Made by a program: the position numbers and the translations under genes. From Burkholderiales bacterium (GTDB lineage Bacteria; Pseudomonadota; Gammaproteobacteria; Burkholderiales; Usitatibacteraceae), in the NCBI GenBank assembly GCA_017880705.1, contig JADGRS010000146.1:1-7379 (forward strand): a stretch of DNA of 7,379 nt. The letters run 5' to 3'. The notes under the pieces are model-generated. The model saw only the letters and a list, made by a program, of their open reading frames with translations, did not search any database and was not told where the DNA came from. This document shows positions 1 through 5,469 of the stretch, one piece after another; within the stretch, counting starts at the first letter, position 1; each line of letters starts with the position of its first letter.

Positions 1-793
1 CGCCAACACGATCCTCATCCACCGCGCCGACAAGTTCGGCCTCGCGCAATTGCACCAGCTGCGCGGACGCGTCGGCAGGTCGCACCACCAGGCCTACGCG
101 TATCTGCTCACGCCGCCCGAGGAAGCGCTCTCGTCGAACGCGAAGAAGCGGCTCGAGGCGATCCAGATGATGGAGGACCTGGGCGCCGGCTTCTACCTCG
201 CGATGCACGACCTCGAGATCCGCGGCGCCGGAGAGGTGCTCGGCGAGTCGCAATCGGGCGGCATCCACGACGTGGGCTTCGCGCTCTACACCGAGATGCT
301 CGAACACGCGGTGCGCTCGCTGAAGAAGGGCAAGGAGCCCGATCTCGCGAGCCCGCTCAATATCGCGACGGAGGTGAACCTGCATGCGCCCGCCCTCCTG
401 CCGGAAACCTACTGTGGCGACGTCCACGAGCGGCTCGTCATCTACAAGCGCCTCGCCAACTGCTCGAGCGACGACGAGCTCGAGCGCCTCACCGAGGAGC
501 TCGTTGACCGTTTCGGGCCGCTTCCCGACGCGACGCGGGTGCTCCTCGAGTGCCATAAGCTGCGCATCCAGGGCGCGCCGCTGGGCGTGCAGAAGATCGA
601 CGCCTCGGCGAGCGGCATCGTGGTGCAGTTCGTGCCTCAGCCGCCGGTCGATCCGAAGCGCGTGCTGCAGCTCGTGCAGTCGAGCCGCATCTACCGCCTG
701 CCCGGCCCCGACCGCGTGAGGATCGAGATGAAGCACGACGACATGAAGATGCGCTCCAACGAGGTCCGCCAATTCCTGAAAAAGTTGGCCTAG
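1..793 (+). CDS. mfd: Transcription-repair coupling factor Mfd, C-terminal part (5' end outside window)
   Basis: Mfd is the ATP-driven DNA translocase that pushes stalled RNA polymerase off damaged DNA and recruits UvrA for transcription-coupled repair. The open frame enters at base 2 and ends at TAG 791-793, leaving 263 residues. Visible residues 1-15 (ANTILIHRADKFGLA) and the helicase motif VI, QLHQLRGRVGRS (residues 16-27), match the end of the RecG-like motor. The HDLEIRGAGEVLGESQSG segment is the motor's tail region typical of Mfd and RecG. ETYCGDVHERLVIYKRL and the following RFGPLPD (about residues 135-173) belong to the TRCF C-terminal domain that masks UvrA binding. The C-terminus is complete; roughly the first three quarters of the usual protein of about 1,150 residues lies upstream. 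An internal TTG at 50 is not the start, because the family match continues in frame to the window edge. Identification is firm. Confidence 0.96.
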   Translation, partial: ANTILIHRADKFGLAQLHQLRGRVGRSHHQAYAYLLTPPEEALSSNAKKRLEAIQMMEDLGAGFYLAMHDLEIRGAGEVLGESQSGGIHDVGFALYTEMLEHAVRSLKKGKEPDLASPLNIATEVNLHAPALLPETYCGDVHERLVIYKRLANCSSDDELERLTEELVDRFGPLPDATRVLLECHKLRIQGAPLGVQKIDASASGIVVQFVPQPPVDPKRVLQLVQSSRIYRLPGPDRVRIEMKHDDMKMRSNEVRQFLKKLA

Positions 794-804
794 ACGACTA
801 CCCC

Positions 805-949
805 GGGATCCGCCGATAAACGCCGATGAACGCCGTAACCCCAAGAGCAATTGCAGAATTGGCTACGGCGACGCATCGGGTGTCGCTCATGGATCGATCG
901 AAACAGAGATGCTTTTGCGGCGTTCATCGGCGTTTATCGGCGGATTCCC
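805..949. repeat. Inverted repeat pair (805-835 / 918-949) between mfd and serB
   Basis: Two arms of 31 and 32 nt are reverse complements of each other except for one extra base (GGGATCC on the left, GGGAATCC in the complement of the right arm). They are separated by 82 bases. Each arm is internally repetitive: CGCCGATAAA, CGCCGATGAA and CGCCG follow head to tail, i.e. a 10-nt unit CGCCGATRAA. A transcript would form a very stable long hairpin just after the mfd stop. No T-run follows either arm, so a simple intrinsic terminator is not supported. I recall similar short CGCCGAT/CTGCGTT-type intergenic repeats in many environmental proteobacterial genomes, but cannot confirm family membership here. 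A small non-autonomous mobile or REP-like element is a possible reading. No transposase or clear target duplication is visible. Confidence 0.8.
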
Positions 950-973
950 TGGCTTGAAGCGCGCAGCGAAACC

Positions 974-1852
974 ATGAACCTAGTCATCCAGGGCGAAGAG
1001 ATCGAGACGCCCGACCTGAAGGAGCTGCATCGCATCGCGCGCGGCGAGGCGATCGAGCGCATCTCCGACGACGCGTTCCGCGTCACCAAGGCCGATCCCG
1101 CGGCGAGGAAGGAGGTCGCGGTCCTATGCGAAAAGGCGAAGCTCGACTTCGGATGGGTCGCGGAGAACCGGGCGCTCGCGGACTTCGGCCTCCTCGCCAT
1201 GGACATGGACTCCACCCTCATCTCGATCGAGTGCATCGACGAGATCGCCGACTTCGCGGGGCGCAAGGCCGAGGTGGCCGCGGTGACGGCCGCCGCGATG
1301 CGCGGGGAGATCGACTGGCCCGAGAGCCTGCGCCGCCGCGTGAAGGCGCTGGCGGGGCTCGATGCGCAGACGCTCGGCCGCGTCTACGCGGACCGGCTAC
1401 GCTTCAACAAGGGAGCGGAAAAGCTGCTCTCGGCCGCCAAGCGCAACGGCGTGAAGACGCTCCTCGTCTCCGGCGGCTTCACCTACTTCACCGATCGCGT
1501 GCGCGAGGCGCTGGGCTTCGACTACGCCTATTCGAACACGCTGGTGTTGGAGGGCGGCAAGCTCGCGGGGTCTGTGACGGGTCCGCTCGTCGACGCACGA
1601 GGCAAGGCCGCGCATGTCGCGAGGCTGAGGAGCGAGCTCGGACTCGCGCGCGAGCGCGTCCTCGCCATCGGCGACGGCGCGAACGATCTGCTCATGATGG
1701 CGGAAGCGGGAACGAGCATCGCGTATCACGCAAAGCCCGTCGTCCGGGACAAGGCCGACTACACCCTCGACTACGCCGGCCTCGACGGCGTGCTCAACCT
1801 GTTTCCGGATTCCTACGGCTTGCCGGCGTCGCGCTTCGGCAGCGGGAAATAG
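974..1852 (+). CDS. serB: Phosphoserine phosphatase SerB
   Basis: SerB hydrolyses phosphoserine to serine, the last step of serine biosynthesis, in the cytoplasm. The 292-residue protein has a short N-terminal ACT-like region (MNLVIQGEEIETPDL) and then the HAD-superfamily core. Motif I DMDST is at residues 77-81 (nucleophile D77, acid/base D79), motif II SGG at 166-168, the conserved lysine in GKAAHV at 211, and the metal-binding motif GDGANDLLM at 233-241. All catalytic positions are present. The frame is open back to TTG 851, but that extension runs through the inverted repeat and has no family resemblance. ATG 974 gives the expected MNLVIQG start, although its Shine-Dalgarno sequence is weak. 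The last 40 bases overlap the convergent small gene on the other strand. The C-terminal tail after about residue 277 is not conserved and may vary between relatives. Confidence 0.95.
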   Translation: MNLVIQGEEIETPDLKELHRIARGEAIERISDDAFRVTKADPAARKEVAVLCEKAKLDFGWVAENRALADFGLLAMDMDSTLISIECIDEIADFAGRKAEVAAVTAAAMRGEIDWPESLRRRVKALAGLDAQTLGRVYADRLRFNKGAEKLLSAAKRNGVKTLLVSGGFTYFTDRVREALGFDYAYSNTLVLEGGKLAGSVTGPLVDARGKAAHVARLRSELGLARERVLAIGDGANDLLMMAEAGTSIAYHAKPVVRDKADYTLDYAGLDGVLNLFPDSYGLPASRFGSGK

Positions 1853-2016
1853 ACGTAAGGCGGCTGCGGGACCGCGGACTCCGAGTGCTCGTTCGAGGTC
1901 TCGAGGTCCTGGGGCTTGTCCCACCAGGTCGCGCGGTTCTTCCTCTGCTGCTCCACGACCTGCGGATTCTTCTTCAGGAAATCGCGGATGAAGCGGGTGG
2001 CTTCGGATTCGTACAT
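1813..2016 (-). CDS. Small DUF3460-family protein
   Basis: This 67-residue protein begins MYESEATRFIRDFLKKNP, has a central QQRKNRATWWDKP and ends with PQPPYVYFPLPKRDAGKP. The MYES-x-TRF-L opening, the QRK-R--WWDK core and the PYVY ending are what I know of DUF3460, a family of about 60 residues in betaproteobacteria with no known function. It is soluble, with no signal peptide or membrane segment. ATG 2016 is chosen over the in-frame ATG at 2064 because the family starts at MYES, an AAGAAAGA purine tract sits just upstream, and the 2064 start would lie inside the likely -10 box. The gene is convergent with serB (40-base overlap) and divergent from the kinase gene (63-base gap). The serB overlap means its last 13 codons are read from both strands. 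Function is unknown. Confidence 0.85.
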   Translation of the reverse strand: MYESEATRFIRDFLKKNPQVVEQQRKNRATWWDKPQDLETSNEHSESAVPQPPYVYFPLPKRDAGKP

Positions 2017-2062
2017 GGGGTCTTTCTTCGAGATATCGCATGCGAGCGGCGGATTCACGGAC

Positions 2063-2070
2063 ATTATAAT
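2063..2070. promoter_or_regulatory. Symmetric ATTATAAT: overlapping divergent -10 boxes
   Basis: The palindrome ATTATAAT contains TATAAT on the + strand (2065-2070) and on the - strand (2068-2063). It sits in the gap between the DUF3460 gene and glrK in otherwise GC-rich DNA. Leftward initiation near 2056 would give a leader of about 40 nt for the small gene. Rightward initiation near 2077 would start only about three bases before the glrK ATG. No good -35 hexamer is seen at 16-18 bp in either direction, so this is a candidate only. Confidence 0.5.
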
Positions 2071-2079
2071 CGCCTGAAG

Positions 2080-3531
2080 ATGCGTATCACCTATCCGCGC
2101 TCGTTCCTGTCCCTGCTGCTGATCGGCTTCTCGATCGTCGCGGCGCCGCTGATCTTTGCGCTGTTCACCAACGCGCTCGCGTTCGAGAAGCTCGCCGGCC
2201 TCTCGGAGCAGGCGGTCCACTCGGCGGTGAAGGCGACGCAGGCGAGCCGCTCTTTGCTGGCGATCATCGCCGCGCTCGAACGCTCGGCGCGCCAGTACGC
2301 GATCGCGGGAGAGGCGACCTTCCTCGACGCGTACCGCGCCAATCGCGCGACGTTCCTCGGCCTCGCGGCCACGCTCGATTCGATGGCGCTTTCCGACAAC
2401 CAGCGCTCCGAGGTCGCGTCCATCGAACGGCAGGAAGATGACGTGAACAAGCTGATCACCCGCATGGGGCCCACGCCCGAGCTCTCGCGCCGGCTTCCCC
2501 GCGAATTCGCCTCGCTCGCCGACAGCGGCCAGGCCCTGGTGAAGCTCGGCGACCAGGGGGTCGACGAGGGGATCGAGCAGCTTCGCACCCAGGCGGTCCA
2601 ATCGCGCAACAAGGTCTTCTGGCTGATGATCGCCCTCATCCCGACCGCCCTCGTGCTGATCGCTTCGTTCACGTTCCTCATCTCGCGTCCCATCCGGCAG
2701 GTGACCGAGAGCATTCGCGGCCTCGGCGAGGGCCAGTTCGCAAGGCCGATCCGCATCGAGGGGCCGGGCGACATGGTGCGCCTCGGCGCGCAGCTCGACT
2801 GGCTGCGCGAGCGCCTCGTGACCCTCGAAGCGCAGAAGACGCGCTTCCTGCAGCACATGTCCCACGAGCTGAAGACGCCGCTCACCGCGTTGCGCGAAGG
2901 CTCGGACCTGCTCTATTCGGGCGTTGTCGGCAACCTGAACGCGGAGCAGCGCGAGATCGCGCGCATCCTGCAGGAGAACTCCATCGAGCTGAGGAAGCTG
3001 ATCGAGGGCCTGCTCAACTACAGCGCGGTCCACGCGCAGGCGTCATACCTCGACGCCAAGATCGTCGCTCTGCGCGAAGTCGTGCGCCGCGTCGTGAACG
3101 ATCGCAAGCTTCCGATCGTCGCCAAGGGCATCCGCATCGAGCTGAACTGCGAGCACGTCTCGGCGTATTGCGACGAGGAAAAGATCCGCATCGTGCTCGA
3201 CAACCTGCTCTCGAACGCGATCAAGTACTCGCCGGAGCGCAGCCTCATCTCGATCAAGCTCTACAAGGACAGCGGCGACGCGGTCTTCGAGGTGCTCGAC
3301 GAAGGGCCCGGCATCGCGCCTTCCGATCGCGAGCGCATCTTCGAGGCCTTCTATCGCGGGACCGATACGCCGGTCTCCGCCATCAAGGGCAGCGGGCTGG
3401 GCCTGTCGATCGTGAAGGAATACATCCAGCTCCACAGGGGGCGAATCGAGGTGCTCGAAGGCCCTGGGGCGCATTTCCGCATTCGCTTCCCCCGCAAGAA
3501 GGTGGACAGCGAGACCGAGCAAGCGGCGTGA
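2080..3531 (+). CDS. glrK: Sensor histidine kinase GlrK (QseE-type)
   Basis: This 483-residue inner-membrane sensor kinase is the probable partner of the adjacent GlrR. A membrane helix lies at about residues 9-30. A periplasmic, mostly helical sensing region follows at about 31-178, then a second helix at about 179-201 and a HAMP linker at about 202-253. The H-box is SHELKTPLT, with phospho-acceptor H262. The N-box is DNLLSNAIKY (374-383), the G1 box DEGPGI (407-412), the F-box FEAFYRG (421-427) and the G2 box GSGLGLSI (437-444), so the ATPase is intact. ATG 2080 is chosen because the first helix starts right after it; the frame is open far upstream only as a shadow inside serB. The GlrK assignment rests on the architecture and on the strongly GlrR-like neighbour. 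Without that context it would be a generic HAMP kinase. In Escherichia coli the lipoprotein gene qseG lies between kinase and regulator; here it is absent. Confidence 0.88.
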   Translation: MRITYPRSFLSLLLIGFSIVAAPLIFALFTNALAFEKLAGLSEQAVHSAVKATQASRSLLAIIAALERSARQYAIAGEATFLDAYRANRATFLGLAATLDSMALSDNQRSEVASIERQEDDVNKLITRMGPTPELSRRLPREFASLADSGQALVKLGDQGVDEGIEQLRTQAVQSRNKVFWLMIALIPTALVLIASFTFLISRPIRQVTESIRGLGEGQFARPIRIEGPGDMVRLGAQLDWLRERLVTLEAQKTRFLQHMSHELKTPLTALREGSDLLYSGVVGNLNAEQREIARILQENSIELRKLIEGLLNYSAVHAQASYLDAKIVALREVVRRVVNDRKLPIVAKGIRIELNCEHVSAYCDEEKIRIVLDNLLSNAIKYSPERSLISIKLYKDSGDAVFEVLDEGPGIAPSDRERIFEAFYRGTDTPVSAIKGSGLGLSIVKEYIQLHRGRIEVLEGPGAHFRIRFPRKKVDSETEQAA

Positions 3532-3573
3532 AGGCGCGAAGCGAGGACAATGGGGATCGCGACGCGAGAGCGG

Positions 3574-3589
3574 TGGCAGGCTTCTTGCA
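3574..3589 (+). promoter_or_regulatory. Sigma54-type promoter in the glrK-glrR gap
   Basis: TGGCAGG-CTTC-TTGCA matches the sigma54 consensus TGGCACG-N4-TTGCW at all but one defined position and has the exact GG-N10-GC spacing. It lies 43 bases after the glrK stop and would start transcription near 3600. That start is downstream of the first in-frame ATG (3550) but upstream of ATG 3625 and ATG 3715 of glrR. No TGTC-N10-GACA operator is seen in the roughly 200 bases upstream, so which activator would use it is unclear. Autoregulation by GlrR is an inference. Confidence 0.6.
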
Positions 3590-3714
3590 CGCCGTCATGG
3601 ATCGACACGACAGGCCTCATCGACATGACAATCACGACCGAAATCACCGGGATCTCCGGCGCAACCCGCTCACCGGCCTCGAAAAATGCCCCGAACGACC
3701 GGATCCGACAACTG

Positions 3715-5091
3715 ATGGCGAAACAAGGCAAAGCCTCGCTGTTGCTGGTTGACGACGATCCGGATCTGCTCCGGCTCCTCGCCATCCGCCTCAAGGCGAA
3801 TGGATACGACGTCACCGCCGTCGACAACGGGCAGCGCGCGCTCGCGGCGATCGGCGCGTCACGGCCCGACCTCGTGCTGACGGACCTGCGCATGAACGGC
3901 ATGGACGGCATGGCGCTCTTCCACGAGATCCAGGCGAGCTACCCCGGGCTTCCGGTGATCATCCTCACCGCGCACGGAACCATCCCCGACGCGGTAGCCG
4001 CGACCAAGCGCGGCGTGTTCGGCTATCTCACCAAGCCCTACGATGCGGAGGAACTGCTATACCACGTGCAGCGCGCGCTCACGCTCCACGGCGGCAGCGC
4101 CTCGCAGCAGGCGGGCATCGGGCAGCTGTGGCGCGAGGACATCGTCACGCGCTCCTCGCTGATGGAAGACCTGCTCGCGAAGGCGCAGCGCGTCGCCGCG
4201 GGGGACGCGAGCATCCTCATCCAGGGCGAAAGCGGCAGCGGCAAGGAGCTCCTTGCGCGCGCGATCCATCGCGCGAGCCCCCGCGCCAACCAGCCTTTCG
4301 TTGCGATCAACTGCGGCGCGATCCCGGAGACGCTCCTCGAAAGCGAGCTCTTCGGCCACATGAAGGGATCCTTCACCGGTGCCATCGCCGACCAGCGCGG
4401 CCTCTTCGTCGCCGCCGACAAGGGCACGCTGTTCCTCGACGAGATCGGCGACATGCCGCTGCCGCTGCAGGTGAAGCTGCTGCGCGTGATCGAGACGCGC
4501 GAAGTGCGCCCCATCGGCGCCACGCGCTCGACGCCGTTCGACGTGCGCATCGTCTCCGCGACCCATCGCGACCTCGCGAAGGAAAAGGAGCTGGGCACGT
4601 TCCGCGAGGATCTCTACTATCGATTGAACGTGGTGACGCTGAAGCTGCCCTCCCTCGACGAGAGGCCCGAGGACATACCGCTCCTCGCAACCCACTTCCT
4701 CGCGACGCTCGCTCCGCGCTACGGCCGCGAGAAGCCGGCGTTCTCGCCCGAGGCGCTCGAGCTGCTGGTGAAGGCGAAATGGCCCGGCAACGTGCGCCAG
4801 CTCTACAACGTGGTCGAGCAATCGATCGCGCTGTGTCCCACGGAGATCATTCCGCAGGCGTTCGTCGAGCAGGCCATTCAAGTGGAGATGCACGAGATGA
4901 CCTCGTTCGAGGACGCGCGCAAGCGCTTCGAGCGCGACTACCTCACGCGCATCCTCAAGCTCACGAAGGGAAGCGTCACCCAGGCCGCGAAGCTCGCGAG
5001 GCGCAATCGCACCGAGTTCTACAAGCTCCTGCAACGCCACGGCATCGAGGCCGCCATCTTCAAGGCCGACGCGAAATCCGACGCGAAATAG
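3715..5091 (+). CDS. glrR: Sigma54-dependent response regulator GlrR (QseF-type)
   Basis: This 458-residue transcription activator works with sigma54 RNA polymerase. The receiver domain (about 8-122) has the acidic pocket DDD (13-15), phospho-acceptor D57 in LTDLRM, T85 and K107. Its MDGMALFHEIQ, LPVIILTAHGTIPDAVAAT and GVFGYLTKP segments closely follow Escherichia coli GlrR as I remember it. The AAA+ domain has Walker A GESGSGKE (171-178), the sigma54-contact loop as GSFTGA (218-223) rather than the usual GAFTGA, Walker B TLFLDEIGD (238-246) and the arginine-finger segment FREDLYYRL (296-304). A Fis-type helix-turn-helix ends the protein (about 418-443). ATG 3715 is chosen because the family protein starts about there. 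ATG 3625 would add 30 unremarkable residues and cannot be excluded; neither has a strong Shine-Dalgarno sequence. ATG 3550 would lie upstream of the sigma54 promoter. The gene follows glrK by 183 bases. Confidence 0.92.
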   Translation: MAKQGKASLLLVDDDPDLLRLLAIRLKANGYDVTAVDNGQRALAAIGASRPDLVLTDLRMNGMDGMALFHEIQASYPGLPVIILTAHGTIPDAVAATKRGVFGYLTKPYDAEELLYHVQRALTLHGGSASQQAGIGQLWREDIVTRSSLMEDLLAKAQRVAAGDASILIQGESGSGKELLARAIHRASPRANQPFVAINCGAIPETLLESELFGHMKGSFTGAIADQRGLFVAADKGTLFLDEIGDMPLPLQVKLLRVIETREVRPIGATRSTPFDVRIVSATHRDLAKEKELGTFREDLYYRLNVVTLKLPSLDERPEDIPLLATHFLATLAPRYGREKPAFSPEALELLVKAKWPGNVRQLYNVVEQSIALCPTEIIPQAFVEQAIQVEMHEMTSFEDARKRFERDYLTRILKLTKGSVTQAAKLARRNRTEFYKLLQRHGIEAAIFKADAKSDAK

Positions 5092-5120
5092 CGCCCTGGC
5101 GGGTCATCGAGGCGTTGTAG

Positions 5121-5140
5121 CTGTCGCTCTCCAACGACAG
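5121..5140 (+). promoter_or_regulatory. GlrR operator (upstream activating site 1)
   Basis: The sequence is TGTC-N10-GACA at 5122-5139, a perfect match to the GlrR-binding consensus known from Escherichia coli glmY. The palindrome extends to 6-bp arms, CTGTCG and CGACAG, separated by 8 bases. It begins 30 bases after the glrR stop, and its centre is about 177 bases upstream of the predicted sigma54 start at 5308, a usual distance for an enhancer. It is nested in an outer 8-bp inverted repeat, TTGTAGCT (5115-5122) and AGCTACAA (5149-5156). Confidence 0.75.
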
Positions 5141-5155
5141 CCATTTCAAGCTACA

Positions 5156-5168
5156 AATCAATGGCTTG
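5156..5168 (+). promoter_or_regulatory. IHF binding site
   Basis: AATCAA-TGGC-TTG is a perfect match to the IHF consensus WATCAA-N4-TTR. It lies between the two candidate GlrR operators and upstream of the sigma54 promoter, where DNA bending would bring the activator to the polymerase. The assignment is by consensus and position only. Confidence 0.6.
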
Positions 5169-5188
5169 ACGGCGAAACCTCAAGTGAC

Positions 5189-5206
5189 TGTCGCCGTGCA
5201 GAGACG
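5189..5206 (+). promoter_or_regulatory. Second GlrR operator (upstream activating site 2)
   Basis: TGTC-N10-GACG differs from the GlrR consensus at one base. It is centred 67 bases from site 1 and about 110 bases upstream of the predicted sigma54 start. Flanking arms CTCAAG (5179-5184) and CTTGAG (5207-5212) extend the dyad symmetry. Confidence 0.55.
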
Positions 5207-5281
5207 CTTGAGAGGGAAGCAAAGCCGGGCTCGGATTCACTTTCGCTTCCAACCCATTGAAATAATTGCAATAGCTTTGAT

Positions 5282-5297
5282 TGGCACCCTCCTTGCT
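5282..5297 (+). promoter_or_regulatory. Sigma54 (-24/-12) promoter of the candidate sRNA
   Basis: TGGCACC-CTCC-TTGCT agrees with TGGCACG-N4-TTGCW at every defined base but one. GG (5283-5284) and GC (5295-5296) are ten bases apart as required. Taking the C of GC as -12 puts +1 near 5308. The flanking DNA (5254-5283) is AT-rich, unusual in this region. A weaker sigma70-like pair overlaps it: TTGATT 5277-5282, 16-bp spacer, CATAAG 5299-5304. The promoter points away from glrR and toward the convergent receptor gene, with only the structured RNA segment in between. Confidence 0.8.
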
Positions 5298-5307
5298 GCA
5301 TAAGACT

Positions 5308-5445
5308 TCGAGTGCCTCGAAAGAGGCACCGCTCGGATTCGAGCGATGCCGGCAGGTGGCCCATCCCTCCGCCTGACGGCAGTCAAACCTCCTTGTATTC
5401 AAGAGTGCGCCTTGTGGGGCGGGTCAAACCCGCCCCGTTTTTTTT
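5308..5445 (+). ncRNA. Candidate GlrR/sigma54-controlled small RNA (GlmY-like in promoter logic)
   Basis: The roughly 138-nt transcript is bounded by the sigma54 start near 5308 and by an intrinsic terminator. It shows three compact hairpins. Hairpin 1 is GTGCCTC-GAAA-GAGGCAC (5312-5329), a perfect 7-bp stem with a GNRA tetraloop. Hairpin 2 is CGCTCG-GATT-CGAGCG (5330-5345), directly abutting. Hairpin 3 spans 5348-5380, with 4 bp, a G/A mismatch, then 7 bp including one G-U pair and a pyrimidine-rich 9-nt loop. A mostly unpaired stretch (5381-5415) follows and contains ACCTCCTT (5387-5394), the complement of a strong Shine-Dalgarno sequence. The terminator hairpin comes last. No plausible small ORF with a ribosome site is seen. 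Enterobacterial GlmY is likewise controlled by GlrR and sigma54 and encoded next to glrK/glrR, but I see no obvious sequence similarity to it. Expression, exact ends and targets are inferred. Confidence 0.72.
5416..5445 (+). terminator. Rho-independent terminator of the sRNA
   Basis: The 9-bp perfect stem GGGGCGGGT / ACCCGCCCC (5416-5424 and 5428-5436) is followed by G and eight T (5438-5445). On the opposite strand the hairpin is preceded by A and has no T-tract after it, so it works for + strand transcripts only and does not terminate the receptor gene. This orientation supports a + strand transcript ending here. Confidence 0.93.
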
Positions 5446-5469
5446 GTTCGCCGCGAAGAGCCTCGCCGT

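Noticed and set aside
811..835. CGCCGATRAA units as the start of a CRISPR or tandem array
   Set aside because: There are only two full units and a partial one, with no spacers; they belong to the arm of an inverted repeat.
851..973. Upstream TTG extension of serB
   Set aside because: The added 41 codons translate the inverted repeat and bear no family resemblance; ATG 974 gives the expected SerB N-terminus.
1126..2079. Long upstream extension of the glrK frame
   Set aside because: It lies in a different frame inside serB and the small gene and is arginine/glycine-rich shadow translation; the kinase membrane helix starts right after ATG 2080.
2065..3033. Upstream part of a long - strand frame (to 3033) covering glrK
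   Set aside because: Only the last 67 codons look like a protein family; the rest is the complement of glrK with biased composition.
3550..3714. Longer GlrR starting at ATG 3550
   Set aside because: The extra 55 residues have no domain resemblance, the purine tract is only two bases from the ATG, and this start lies upstream of the sigma54 promoter at 3574-3589.
5115..5156. Outer inverted repeat TTGTAGCT / AGCTACAA as a glrR terminator
   Set aside because: There is no T-run after it and the stem would enclose 26 bases; it is better explained as part of the operator region.
5269..5282. Second IHF site on the - strand (CAA-N5-TTGATT)
   Set aside because: The spacer is one base too long and it overlaps the -24 element, so binding there would clash with polymerase.
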